Under the pieces are notes generated by a model. The model saw nothing but the letters and a program-made list of their open reading frames with translations, did no database searches and was not told the origin of the DNA. Of a stretch of 9,831 nt of DNA, positions 1 to 5,885 are shown one piece after another. The number at the start of each line of letters is the position of its first letter. Within the stretch, counting starts at the first letter, position 1. Made by a program: the position numbers and the translations under genes. Source of the stretch: Alphaproteobacteria bacterium (lineage in GTDB: Bacteria; Pseudomonadota; Alphaproteobacteria; Rhodobacterales; Rhodobacteraceae); assembly GCA_013151535.1 (NCBI GenBank), contig JAADIC010000341.1, positions 1 to 9,831 on the forward strand, given 5' to 3'.

Positions 1-15
1 GGGCAAGAGCCTGCT

Positions 16-291
16 TTAGAGCCTCGTCCACAATATCTGATCCACTCAGCCGCTCAGATTTTTGCGAGTACCAAGCGGCGTCGCGCCGAGCATATCTGTC
101 GATACGCTCAAGCGGCGGCGCGCCGGGATTTGGGAAAATATGAGTGGCCCCAGAGGGGTTGTGCCCACGCGGCCTGCCTCCGGGCGGTTAGCGCTCGACC
201 GTATACCCGATACGCTTTTCGCGCCAACACACCCGTATTCAGACCGCGCGGGCGCAACTGAGTGGGTCAGATATTGTGGACGAGGCTCTAA
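16..291. mobile_element. MITE-like element with 34-bp terminal inverted repeats
   Basis: The outer arms at 16-49 and 258-291 are inverted copies of each other, matching at 33 of 34 positions (the one difference is t41 against g266). The arms read GAGCCTCGTCCACAATATCT inward from a TA dinucleotide at each edge (17-18 and 289-290), so a 270-bp body at 19-288 flanked by a 2-bp TA target duplication fits. TA targets are typical of IS630/Tc1-mariner elements and of some IS5-group elements; that family assignment is inference. No open frame inside resembles a transposase, so it would be non-autonomous. The interior has a direct repeat (73-88 and 110-125, 15 of 16 identical). It sits 19 bp past the restored carD stop and may act as the 3' end or terminator of that transcript. 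Confidence 0.75.
73..125. repeat. Short direct repeat inside the MITE-like element
   Basis: Two 16-bp copies starting AAGCGGCG and ending GCGCCG lie at 73-88 and 110-125, 37 bp apart, differing at one base (t versus g). They lie wholly inside the inverted-repeat element. They may be an internal duplication or simply GC-rich low complexity; no function is evident. Confidence 0.4.
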
Positions 292-310
292 GTGTCGGCG
301 TTTTGAGCAA

Positions 311-834
311 TCAAACGACAGGCACAACCCGTGCGGCAAGCACATCGGTGATGCGTTCCTGCGCTTTGATTTCGTCGCCATCGTCAACAGCCGCCACTTC
401 GCGGGTCAACCGTTCGACCGCCGCCTCATAAAGCTGGCGTTCGGAATAGCTTTTTGCTCGCGCTGCTCGTCATTGCGGTGCAGATCGCGCACCACTTCGG
501 CAATCGAGATCAGATCGCCCGAGTTGATCTTTTGTTCATATTCCTGTGCGCGGCGCGACCACATGGCGCGTTTGACCCGGGCACGGCCTTTCAGGGTTTC
601 CATGGCGCGATCAATCAGGACGGGGCTGGACAAGCCACGCATGCCAACGGCGATGGCCTTAACAGTCGGCACACGCAGGGTCATCTTGTCTTTTTCAAAG
701 GCGATCACGAACATTTCCATCTCGAAACCGGCGATTTCCTGGGTTTCGATCTTGGTGATCTTACCCACCCCGTGCGACGGATAGACCACGAATTCGTTCG
801 GCTTGAACGGCGCGTGTTTGGTGGATTTTGACAT
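311..834 (-). CDS. carD: CarD/CdnL-family transcriptional regulator, apparent frameshift near the C-terminus
   Basis: CarD-family proteins bind the RNA polymerase beta subunit through an N-terminal RID (Tudor-like) domain and use a C-terminal helical domain to stabilise open promoter complexes. The N-terminus holds the family pattern FKPNEFVVYPSHGVGKI (residues 10-26), and a helical part with WSRRAQEYEQKINSGDL follows (92-108). The start at 834 has a GAGG Shine-Dalgarno at 845-848. As written, the frame stops at 406 after 142 residues with a non-family tail (AIPNASFMRRRSNG). Moving back one base at the A run (t451-t455 on the plus strand) after Lys128 restores a typical CarD ending beginning SYSERQLYEAAVERLTREVA. 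That ending runs to a TGA at 311-313 and gives 174 residues, near the usual family length. This is a one-base loss in an A homopolymer, either real or a sequencing error; slippage is possible. It is the last gene of the minus-strand cluster after fdxA, with its own promoter candidate. Confidence 0.9.
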
Positions 835-844
835 ATGCTTGCAT

Positions 845-848
845 CCTC
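845..848 (-). promoter_or_regulatory. Ribosome binding site of carD
   Basis: GAGG on the minus strand lies 10 nt before the ATG at 834. It supports that start over a nearby out-of-frame ATG at 842-844. Confidence 0.55.
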
Positions 849-996
849 GATTTAGTGCCGTCTGGGCGGCCTTCTGAATTTCAAGTCGACAAAACCACCA
901 GTGGTCCCGTGCAACGGGGCCAGGCGGTTATTTCATCGGTTTTACTGGGCGCGCAGGGCGCGTGTTTCGGTTCAATTTACAGGGCGTCTTGGGGCC

Positions 997-1024
997 ATCA
1001 TATCACAAAATCGCACCCCTTCAA
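997..1024 (-). promoter_or_regulatory. Candidate sigma70-type promoter of carD
   Basis: On the minus strand a -35 box TTGAAG (1019-1024) is separated by 16 bp from a -10 box TATGAT (997-1002). That predicts a start near 990 and a leader of about 155 nt before carD. The -10 box ends in T (the -7 position). From established work on Rhodobacter sphaeroides, most promoters there lack T-7 and are helped by CarD, while the carD promoter is itself negatively controlled by CarD. A T-7 promoter here fits that scheme, but the role is inferred from sequence only. Confidence 0.5.
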
Positions 1025-1027
1025 AGT

Positions 1028-1040
1028 GCTGCATCGCAGC
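1028..1040. repeat. Small dyad between fdxA and carD
   Basis: GCTGC (1028-1032) and GCAGC (1036-1040) form a 5-bp stem with a 3-nt loop, just upstream of the candidate carD -35 box. There is no T tract on the minus strand, so it is a weak candidate for the end of fdxA or for an operator. The rest of the 835-1140 gap holds the carD promoter and leader; I see no gene in it. Confidence 0.25.
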
Positions 1041-1140
1041 AAACGTGTTTATGTCATGAATAACAGCAGCTTAACGTTCAGAATCGAGCACTTTTCAACG
1101 GTCAGTTCAGCCGGTCTGTCGCGGCTCAACGAATCAGGTT

Positions 1141-1479
1141 TCAGCCGCCCTCGCCGGGCTTTTCCGAGAAGTATTTCTCGAGCTTGCCTTTTTCGCCTTC
1201 GCGCTCGGCGGCATCCGGCATCGGCTCTTTTTGTGAGATGATAACCGGCCACATTTCGGAATATTTGCGATTGAACTCCACCCATTTTTCCATGTCCGGC
1301 TCGGTGTCGGGGCGGATCGCATCGGCCGGGCATTCCGGCTCGCAAACCCCGCAATCGATACATTCGTCGGGATGGATGACCAGCATGTTTTCGCCTTCGT
1401 AAAAGCAATCAACGGGGCAAACTTCCACGCAATCGGTGTATTTGCACGCGATGCAGGCGTCGTTAACGATATAGGTCAT
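1141..1479 (-). CDS. fdxA: Seven-iron ferredoxin FdxA ([3Fe-4S][4Fe-4S])
   Basis: This is a small soluble cytoplasmic electron carrier of 112 residues. The N-terminal half matches the Azotobacter ferredoxin I pattern. Cys9, Cys12, Cys17 and Cys21-Pro, plus Cys25, are followed by Cys40, Cys43, Cys46 and Cys50-Pro, with the near-invariant stretches YTDCVEVCPVDCFYEG and VIHPDECIDCGVCEPECP. In the known structures these ligate one 3Fe-4S and one 4Fe-4S cluster. The C-terminal extension (about residues 58-112) includes the usual WP and PMPDA elements and ends in a charged, Gly-rich tail. The start at 1479 is fixed by the conserved MTYIVNDACIACKYTDC; the upstream AAGAAAG is only a weak ribosome site. 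It lies 88 bp after the S4 gene, in the same direction. The electron donor and acceptor cannot be read from this window. All cluster ligands are present, and the assignment is firm. Confidence 0.96.
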   Translation of the reverse strand: MTYIVNDACIACKYTDCVEVCPVDCFYEGENMLVIHPDECIDCGVCEPECPADAIRPDTEPDMEKWVEFNRKYSEMWPVIISQKEPMPDAAEREGEKGKLEKYFSEKPGEGG

Positions 1480-1567
1480 AGGGTGAGCTTTCTTGGCGAG
1501 TCTTGTGGTCGGATCATCCGCTATCCATTTTTCAGGCTGGCGTCAATCGGGCGCGGCGACACACAGA

Positions 1568-1936
1568 TCAATCCTGCTTGCCCTTCAGGCGCAACATGGC
1601 GCGGCGATCGTGTTTGGTCGGGCGGCCACCGCGTTCGGGCATCGGCTTGCGGGTTTTGGGCTCAGGCGGGCTGAGATCGTCATAAAGCGCTTGCGCCTCG
1701 GGCGCGGGCCCCCGCCGCGTGCCCACCGCAAGAATACGGATCACCCGAATGTCACTTTCCTGCGCGAAAGTCAGGGTGTCGCCCGCGCCGACCGCCACGC
1801 TGGCCTTCAGCACCTTTTGCGAATTCAACCGCACATGCCCGCCCGTCACCACCTTGCCCGACAAGGTGCGGGTTTTGAAGAACCGCGCATACCACAGCCA
1901 TTTGTCGAGCCGGATGGTGGGGCGGGTTTCGGTCAT
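1568..1936 (-). CDS. S4-domain RNA-binding protein, HslR (Hsp15) type
   Basis: The protein has 122 residues. An S4 RNA-binding fold spans about residues 9-70, with the family signature IRLDKWLWYARFFKTRTLS and GGHVRLN. A basic tail follows (about 93-122), carrying the RPTKHDRRAMLRL element seen in Hsp15/HslR proteins. Known Hsp15 in E. coli binds free 50S subunits carrying stalled nascent chains and aids their recycling, so a role in rRNA or ribosome handling is expected here; the exact target is inference. It lies between the RNA helicase gene and fdxA, in one direction. The start at 1936 has no visible Shine-Dalgarno (the preceding sequence is TTTATTTCGT), so translation may be weak or leaderless. 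It is separated from the helicase by a 250-bp gap carrying a large dyad. Confidence 0.9.
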   Translation of the reverse strand: MTETRPTIRLDKWLWYARFFKTRTLSGKVVTGGHVRLNSQKVLKASVAVGAGDTLTFAQESDIRVIRILAVGTRRGPAPEAQALYDDLSPPEPKTRKPMPERGGRPTKHDRRAMLRLKGKQD

Positions 1937-1970
1937 ACGAAATAAACCGCGCTCGTATCTGAAATGCGGA

Positions 1971-2099
1971 GGGCCGCGCCTGACCTTGGGAAGGCGTTAC
2001 CAGAAATGCCGTTTTGCGCAACCGCGTAAAGAGCCGAAACCAGTGCGGATTTTGAAACCTCGCAAAGCGCCTTCCCGCGGGGAAGGTCAGGCGCGGCCC
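1971..2099. repeat. 129-bp imperfect palindrome (large dyad) between helicase and S4 genes
   Basis: The left arm 1971-1996 (26 nt, starting GGGCCGCGCCTGACCTT) is fully complementary to the right arm 2068-2099. The only exception is a 6-nt insertion in the right arm (2077-2082, GCGGGG). The insertion makes the right arm a small hairpin by itself: CCTTCCC at 2070-2076 and GGGAAGG at 2080-2086 with a 3-nt loop. The loop between the arms is 71 nt (1997-2067). A further 5-bp hairpin (CGGCT/AGCCG, 2099-2111) abuts it. As minus-strand RNA it would fold very stably between the helicase stop (2187) and the S4 start (1936). It could be a processing or attenuation structure, a small RNA, or a REP/MITE-type repeat. 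No target duplication or T tract is seen. The rest of the 1937-2186 gap shows no gene. Confidence 0.7.
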
Positions 2100-2186
2100 G
2101 GCTTTCAGCCGTGCCAGATGGGTGATACGGTGGAATTATTTTTAATCAAGCTCCCAGCTTTTGCAGCGCACCCAAGCTCCTGCCAT

Positions 2187-4916
2187 TCAACCTTTTTCCT
2201 TGAGCGCCATCAGCGCTGCAAACGGGTTGTCAGGATCAATCGGCTTGTCCTTTTTCGGTGGTTTGGCCGTGGTTTTTTGTGGGCTCCGATCTTTACCCTT
2301 GTCCTTGCCGCGATTTGGCTTGCCCTTGGGGCGTTCGCGTCTTGTGTGATCCGGCTTTTTCTTAACTGGTGCCCATGTGAAGGTGTAAAACACCTCGACC
2401 TCGGGTTCAGCCGCTTCGGGTTCCTCGGCTTCCGCCTCAGGTTTGGCTTCGGTGGGTTCAGGCGCGGGCGCGGGTTCAGCCTCAGCTTCAGCCTCGGGCG
2501 CATCCGCCTTTGGGTCCTCAACCACCACAACCGCCTTCACCTTTTTGCGTTCACCTCTTTCACCCTTATAGCCCAAACCGCCCATCAGATCGGCGAATTG
2601 TTCCAGCGTCATGCCGGTGATCGACAGCATATCAGGCGTGGCTTCAAAGCCTGCGCGGCTGTCCTGGGTTCGGGTCATGTCGGCCAGACGTTCCAGCATA
2701 TCGATGCGAATAGCGCGGCTTCCCGCCAGCCGGTAACCGGACTTTTCGTAATAACCCTCGGGCGCGCCAGCCACGGCAGGAACCGTCACGAGGCCCGGCG
2801 GCGGCGCTTCGGGGAATTCGTCAAGCCCCTGCGCCAGCGACCATAGTACCAGCCGCAGGCGGGTCGGGGCGGGTTTCAGCATCAGTTGCTGGAAGATGGT
2901 ATATTGGCCAAAACGCACGCCATGCTTGCGCAGCAATCCGCGCGCCTCCTGATCCAGATCCTTGACCTCTTGCGCCACCGCGCTGCGCGGCAGAACGCCG
3001 AATTCCTCAACGATGCGAAAGGCCAGCCCGCGGGCCATGCCGCTCAGGCTTTCGTCATCGCGCAGGCCGATCAGGGCCTCGAACAAGGCTGCGATCTTGC
3101 GTTCAATGAAATGGCCGAGACGGCGGCGGACTTTTTCGGTCACGTCCACGCCAGCCTCGTCGTCAACAAAAACCTCGATCCCGGGCGACAGGGGGTCAGC
3201 CCCCTTGACCAGCTTGCCAACCGCGTGTTCGCCCCACATCAGGCCACCCTGTTCGGTGAAATCGATCTCGGTGTCGGGCGCATTATAGAACCGGTCCGAG
3301 CGCAGATTGAACTCGGGCTTCAGCGCCGCCATGCCCGCCGCGCGCAGGGTTTTGGCCTCCTCCGGTGTGGCATTGCTGTCTTGTTGAAAGCGAAAACCGC
3401 TGAGCTTGCCAACAAACTGCCCCTCAACCTCGACTTCACCTTTATCGTTCACTTTGGCCACAAGGCTCTCCTTTAGTTTCAAGCGGCGCAGCAAAACGCT
3501 GGTGCGCCGATCGACAAATCTCTGGGTCAGACGGGCGTGCAGCGCATCTGACAATCTATCCTCCACCGCGCGGGTTTGCCCTTGCCAGTGGATTGCATCT
3601 TCTAGCCATGTTTTACGCTGCGCAACATAGGTCCAGGTGCGAATAAAGGCCAATCTTTTTGATAATGTGTCTATGTCGCCATCTTGGCGATCAATCCGGC
3701 GGATCTGCGTGGCCAGCCAATCATCCGGCACATGGCCGTTTGCGTGCAGAAATCCGAACAGTTTTGTCAGCAATCCCGCATGTTCGCCAGCCGAGATATT
3801 GCGAAAATCCGGCACTTGGCAGATATCCCACAACAGCCGCACATCGCGCCCCGAAGTCAGACGGTCGGCAATATCGGGCGTTTCCGACAGGGTTTTAAGC
3901 GCGCCAAGATCATTGGCCTCGCGCGCACGTATCAGCCAGTCGTTATCCGCGCCCTGCTCAAGCGATTTGATCAACGCCTGGGCTGTGCCAAATTCCAACC
4001 GTGAATTGCGCCACAACAATTTCTTGATCGGGGTAAAGCGATGGTTCTCAATCGCCTCGATCACCTCGGGCAGCAGCGCGCCCGCTTCGCCCGTCACCCC
4101 AAAGCTGCCGGGCTGCATATACCTTCCCGCACGCCCGGCGATCTGGGCCAGCTCATTGGGGGCAAGGCCGCGCATGCGCCGCCCGTCGAATTTGGTCAGG
4201 CTGGAAAACGCCACATGGTCGATATCAAGGTTCAGCCCCATACCAATCGCATCGGTCGCCACCAGATGATCGACATCACCGTTCTGATAAAGCTCGACCT
4301 GCGCATTGCGCGTGCGTGGGCTAAGCGCGCCCAGAACCACCGCAGCCCCGCCCTTTTGACGGCGCAAAAGCTCGGCCATGGCGTAGACATTATCAACCGA
4401 GAACCCGACAATGGCAGATCGCGCCGGCATCCGCGACACCTTGCGCGGCCCGGTATAGGACAGTTGCGAGAACCGCTCTCGGTGCATAAACGACACGTTC
4501 GACACCAGCGCGTTGATCGCGCCCCGCATGGTGTTGCTGCCCATGAACAAGGTTTCATGCGTGCCGCGCGCGTGCAACAATCTGTCGGTAAACACATGGC
4601 CGCGCTCGGGATCGGCACAAAGCTGGATTTCATCCACGGCCAGGAAATCAGGGCCAAGGCCCATCGGCATCGCCTCAACCGTGGCCACCCAATATTGCGC
4701 CCGTGCCGGAATAATCCGTTCTTCACCCGTCACCAGCGCCACCACAGATGGCCCACGCAAGGTAACAATCTTGTCATAAACCTCGCGCGCCAACAGCCGC
4801 AACGGCAGGCCAATCACGCCGGATTTATAACCCAGCATCCGCTCAATCGCGTAATGGGTTTTGCCAGTGTTGGTAGGCCCAAGCACCGCAACAATCCGCC
4901 CTTGATGATGGTTCAT
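2187..4916 (-). CDS. SUV3-like superfamily 2 RNA helicase with A/E/P-rich and basic C-terminal tail
   Basis: This 909-residue protein is related to the mitochondrial degradosome helicase SUV3 (SUPV3L1), which unwinds structured RNA 3' to 5' for exonuclease decay. The core motifs are Walker A GPTNTGKT (13-20), VTGEERI (62-68), the DEIQ box (95-98, SUV3-type rather than DEAD), motif V VATDAIGMGLN (219-229) and motif VI QIAGRAGR (258-265). A long middle region follows. The tail is an acidic Ala/Glu/Pro tract (about 801-839), a short hydrophobic stretch VEVFYTFTWAPV (840-851), a Lys/Arg-rich tract (about 852-892) and a closing IDPDNPFAALMALKEKG. The tail looks disordered, perhaps for RNA or partner contact (inference). 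The gene follows the TPR gene by 27 nt with only a weak ribosome site, so co-transcription and translational coupling are likely. The downstream neighbour is an S4 RNA-binding protein. No motif is missing. Confidence 0.93.
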   Translation of the reverse strand: MNHHQGRIVAVLGPTNTGKTHYAIERMLGYKSGVIGLPLRLLAREVYDKIVTLRGPSVVALVTGEERIIPARAQYWVATVEAMPMGLGPDFLAVDEIQLCADPERGHVFTDRLLHARGTHETLFMGSNTMRGAINALVSNVSFMHRERFSQLSYTGPRKVSRMPARSAIVGFSVDNVYAMAELLRRQKGGAAVVLGALSPRTRNAQVELYQNGDVDHLVATDAIGMGLNLDIDHVAFSSLTKFDGRRMRGLAPNELAQIAGRAGRYMQPGSFGVTGEAGALLPEVIEAIENHRFTPIKKLLWRNSRLEFGTAQALIKSLEQGADNDWLIRAREANDLGALKTLSETPDIADRLTSGRDVRLLWDICQVPDFRNISAGEHAGLLTKLFGFLHANGHVPDDWLATQIRRIDRQDGDIDTLSKRLAFIRTWTYVAQRKTWLEDAIHWQGQTRAVEDRLSDALHARLTQRFVDRRTSVLLRRLKLKESLVAKVNDKGEVEVEGQFVGKLSGFRFQQDSNATPEEAKTLRAAGMAALKPEFNLRSDRFYNAPDTEIDFTEQGGLMWGEHAVGKLVKGADPLSPGIEVFVDDEAGVDVTEKVRRRLGHFIERKIAALFEALIGLRDDESLSGMARGLAFRIVEEFGVLPRSAVAQEVKDLDQEARGLLRKHGVRFGQYTIFQQLMLKPAPTRLRLVLWSLAQGLDEFPEAPPPGLVTVPAVAGAPEGYYEKSGYRLAGSRAIRIDMLERLADMTRTQDSRAGFEATPDMLSITGMTLEQFADLMGGLGYKGERGERKKVKAVVVVEDPKADAPEAEAEAEPAPAPEPTEAKPEAEAEEPEAAEPEVEVFYTFTWAPVKKKPDHTRRERPKGKPNRGKDKGKDRSPQKTTAKPPKKDKPIDPDNPFAALMALKEKG

Positions 4917-4943
4917 CGCCGTAAAATCCCGTCACCCTGGCGC

Positions 4944-5513
4944 CTAAAGCGACGTGCCCTGGGTTTTTTCCTGCAACCGTTTGATCGCTTCCTCTAGGTC
5001 GGGTCGAAACGGATGTACAGCCTTGGCGGCGCGGAAAGCCTTGAGCGCGCTTTCGGGCTGATCCAGCGTTTCAAAGATCATGCCAAGCCCGGCCAGCGCG
5101 CCGAAATGCCGGGGGTTCAGTTTCAGCGTCATCTGGATATCGGCAATCGATAGGCCATATTCTTCCATCAGAAAAAACGCCGTAGCGCGGGCGTTCCAGC
5201 CTTCGGCAAAATCCGGCGCGTGATCGGTCAGGGCGGTGAAATGCTCGACCGCTTTGGCCAGATCACCGTCGGCCATGGCCCGGCGGCCGCGTTCCAGCAG
5301 CAGATCCATGGAATCCGAGCCGGATTCAGACCAGATCTTCTGGATATCCTGTTCAACCGATTCCCAATCGCCCTCGGGCGGGTTCAAAAGCTGGGTAAAA
5401 AGCGCGTCCAGCTTCTCGGAACGGGTTTGCGCAGGCGACACACCTGCCCAAACGCTCAAAAAAATGAGAGTTGCCGCAAGGAAAGGGGTGATATTTTTGA
5501 AAGAGATGCGCAT
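4944..5513 (-). CDS. Exported tetratricopeptide-repeat (TPR) protein
   Basis: The protein has 189 residues. It opens with a signal peptide: MRISFKN, then a hydrophobic run (about 9-24), with a probable signal peptidase I site after Ser-Pro-Ala28. Three consecutive 34-residue TPR-like units follow at about 69-102, 103-136 and 137-170; the middle and last carry the usual A/G/Y spacing (AEGWNARATAFFLMEEYG, FGALAGLGMIFETLDQPE). A short charged helix ends the protein. TPR arrays bind peptides or other proteins, so a periplasmic scaffold role is likely, but the partner is unknown. It is the first gene of the minus-strand cluster, divergent from the SCP2 gene, and ends 27 nt before the helicase start. 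The ATG at 5513 is chosen because it gives a complete signal peptide; no strong Shine-Dalgarno is visible. Confidence 0.88.
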   Translation of the reverse strand: MRISFKNITPFLAATLIFLSVWAGVSPAQTRSEKLDALFTQLLNPPEGDWESVEQDIQKIWSESGSDSMDLLLERGRRAMADGDLAKAVEHFTALTDHAPDFAEGWNARATAFFLMEEYGLSIADIQMTLKLNPRHFGALAGLGMIFETLDQPESALKAFRAAKAVHPFRPDLEEAIKRLQEKTQGTSL

Positions 5514-5568
5514 ATCACTGTAATTGGTAACCTATTGAACATAGAATGCGAGCGAAACCCGCATTCAA
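5497..5568. promoter_or_regulatory. Divergent promoter region with a 7-bp dyad
   Basis: The 71-bp gap 5514-5584 must hold control elements for both the TPR gene (minus) and the SCP2 gene (plus). For minus, TTGAAT (5563-5568) and TATGTT (5538-5543) are 19 bp apart. For plus, TTGAAA (5497-5502, inside the TPR gene) and TAATTG (5521-5526) are 18 bp apart. A perfect inverted repeat GAATGCG/CGCATTC (5544-5550 and 5560-5566, 9-nt spacer) fills most of the minus-strand spacer, a natural place for a repressor or activator site. The boxes are approximate matches and the regulator is unknown. Confidence 0.35.
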
Positions 5569-5572
5569 AACC

Positions 5573-5577
5573 GGAGG
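5573..5577 (+). promoter_or_regulatory. Ribosome binding site of the SCP2-domain gene
   Basis: GGAGG lies 7 nt before the ATG at 5585. It is a near-perfect Shine-Dalgarno and fixes that start. Confidence 0.8.
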
Positions 5578-5584
5578 ATGACGT

Positions 5585-5875
5585 ATGAGTGATGTGATTA
5601 ACGGCGCTGTCGAGGCGTTGCAGGCCAAACTGGGCGATGGCGGATTTGATTCGTCGGTCAAGTTCACCATTGAGGGCGAAGGCTCGGTCGTGGTGGACAG
5701 CGATGGCGCGCGCGCCAGCGACGAGGATGCCGATTGCACCCTGACCGCCGACGCCGACACCTTCCAATCGATGATGGATGGCTCGTTGAACCCGACCGCC
5801 GCCTTCATGACCGGCAAATTGTCGGTGGATGGCGATATGGGCGTGGCCATGAAACTGGGTGCATTGCTCGCTTAA
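5585..5875 (+). CDS. SCP2 sterol-binding-domain protein
   Basis: The protein has 96 residues and is essentially one SCP2 (sterol carrier protein 2) domain, a small alpha/beta fold with a hydrophobic tunnel for acyl chains or sterols. Typical elements are the opening helix (about 4-17), the strands KFTIEGEGSVVVDSDG (about 26-41), the acidic DCTLTADADTF, and the closing helix with AAFMTGKLSVDGDMGVAMKL (about 73-92), the best-conserved part of the family. There is no signal peptide or membrane segment, so it should be cytoplasmic. It overlaps nothing; its stop is 10 nt before the alpha/beta hydrolase ATG, which suggests a two-gene lipid-related operon. The true ligand in bacteria is seldom known. 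GGAGG 7 nt upstream fixes the start. Confidence 0.92.
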   Translation: MSDVINGAVEALQAKLGDGGFDSSVKFTIEGEGSVVVDSDGARASDEDADCTLTADADTFQSMMDGSLNPTAAFMTGKLSVDGDMGVAMKLGALLA

Positions 5876-5885
5876 GGCTGTTTCG

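Noticed and set aside
451..455. Programmed -1 frameshift as the leading explanation for carD
   Set aside because: The A run in frame CAA AAA G is not the classical X XXY YYZ heptamer, and I saw no clear downstream stimulatory structure. A homopolymer error or simple deletion is more likely.
62..784. A 240-residue plus-strand open frame over the MITE-like element and antisense to carD
   Set aside because: It is antisense to carD and crosses the element boundary. The protein matches no known family.
1719..2846. A 375-residue plus-strand open frame across the S4 gene, intergenic gap and helicase 3' end
   Set aside because: It lies antisense to two firmly identified genes, has a low-complexity F/G/R-rich composition from the GC-rich opposite strand, and contains no recognisable domain.
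5859..5885. Earlier start for the alpha/beta hydrolase at 5859
   Set aside because: It would overlap the SCP2 gene and lacks a ribosome site. The ATG at 5886 has AAGG at good spacing and gives a normal N-terminus.
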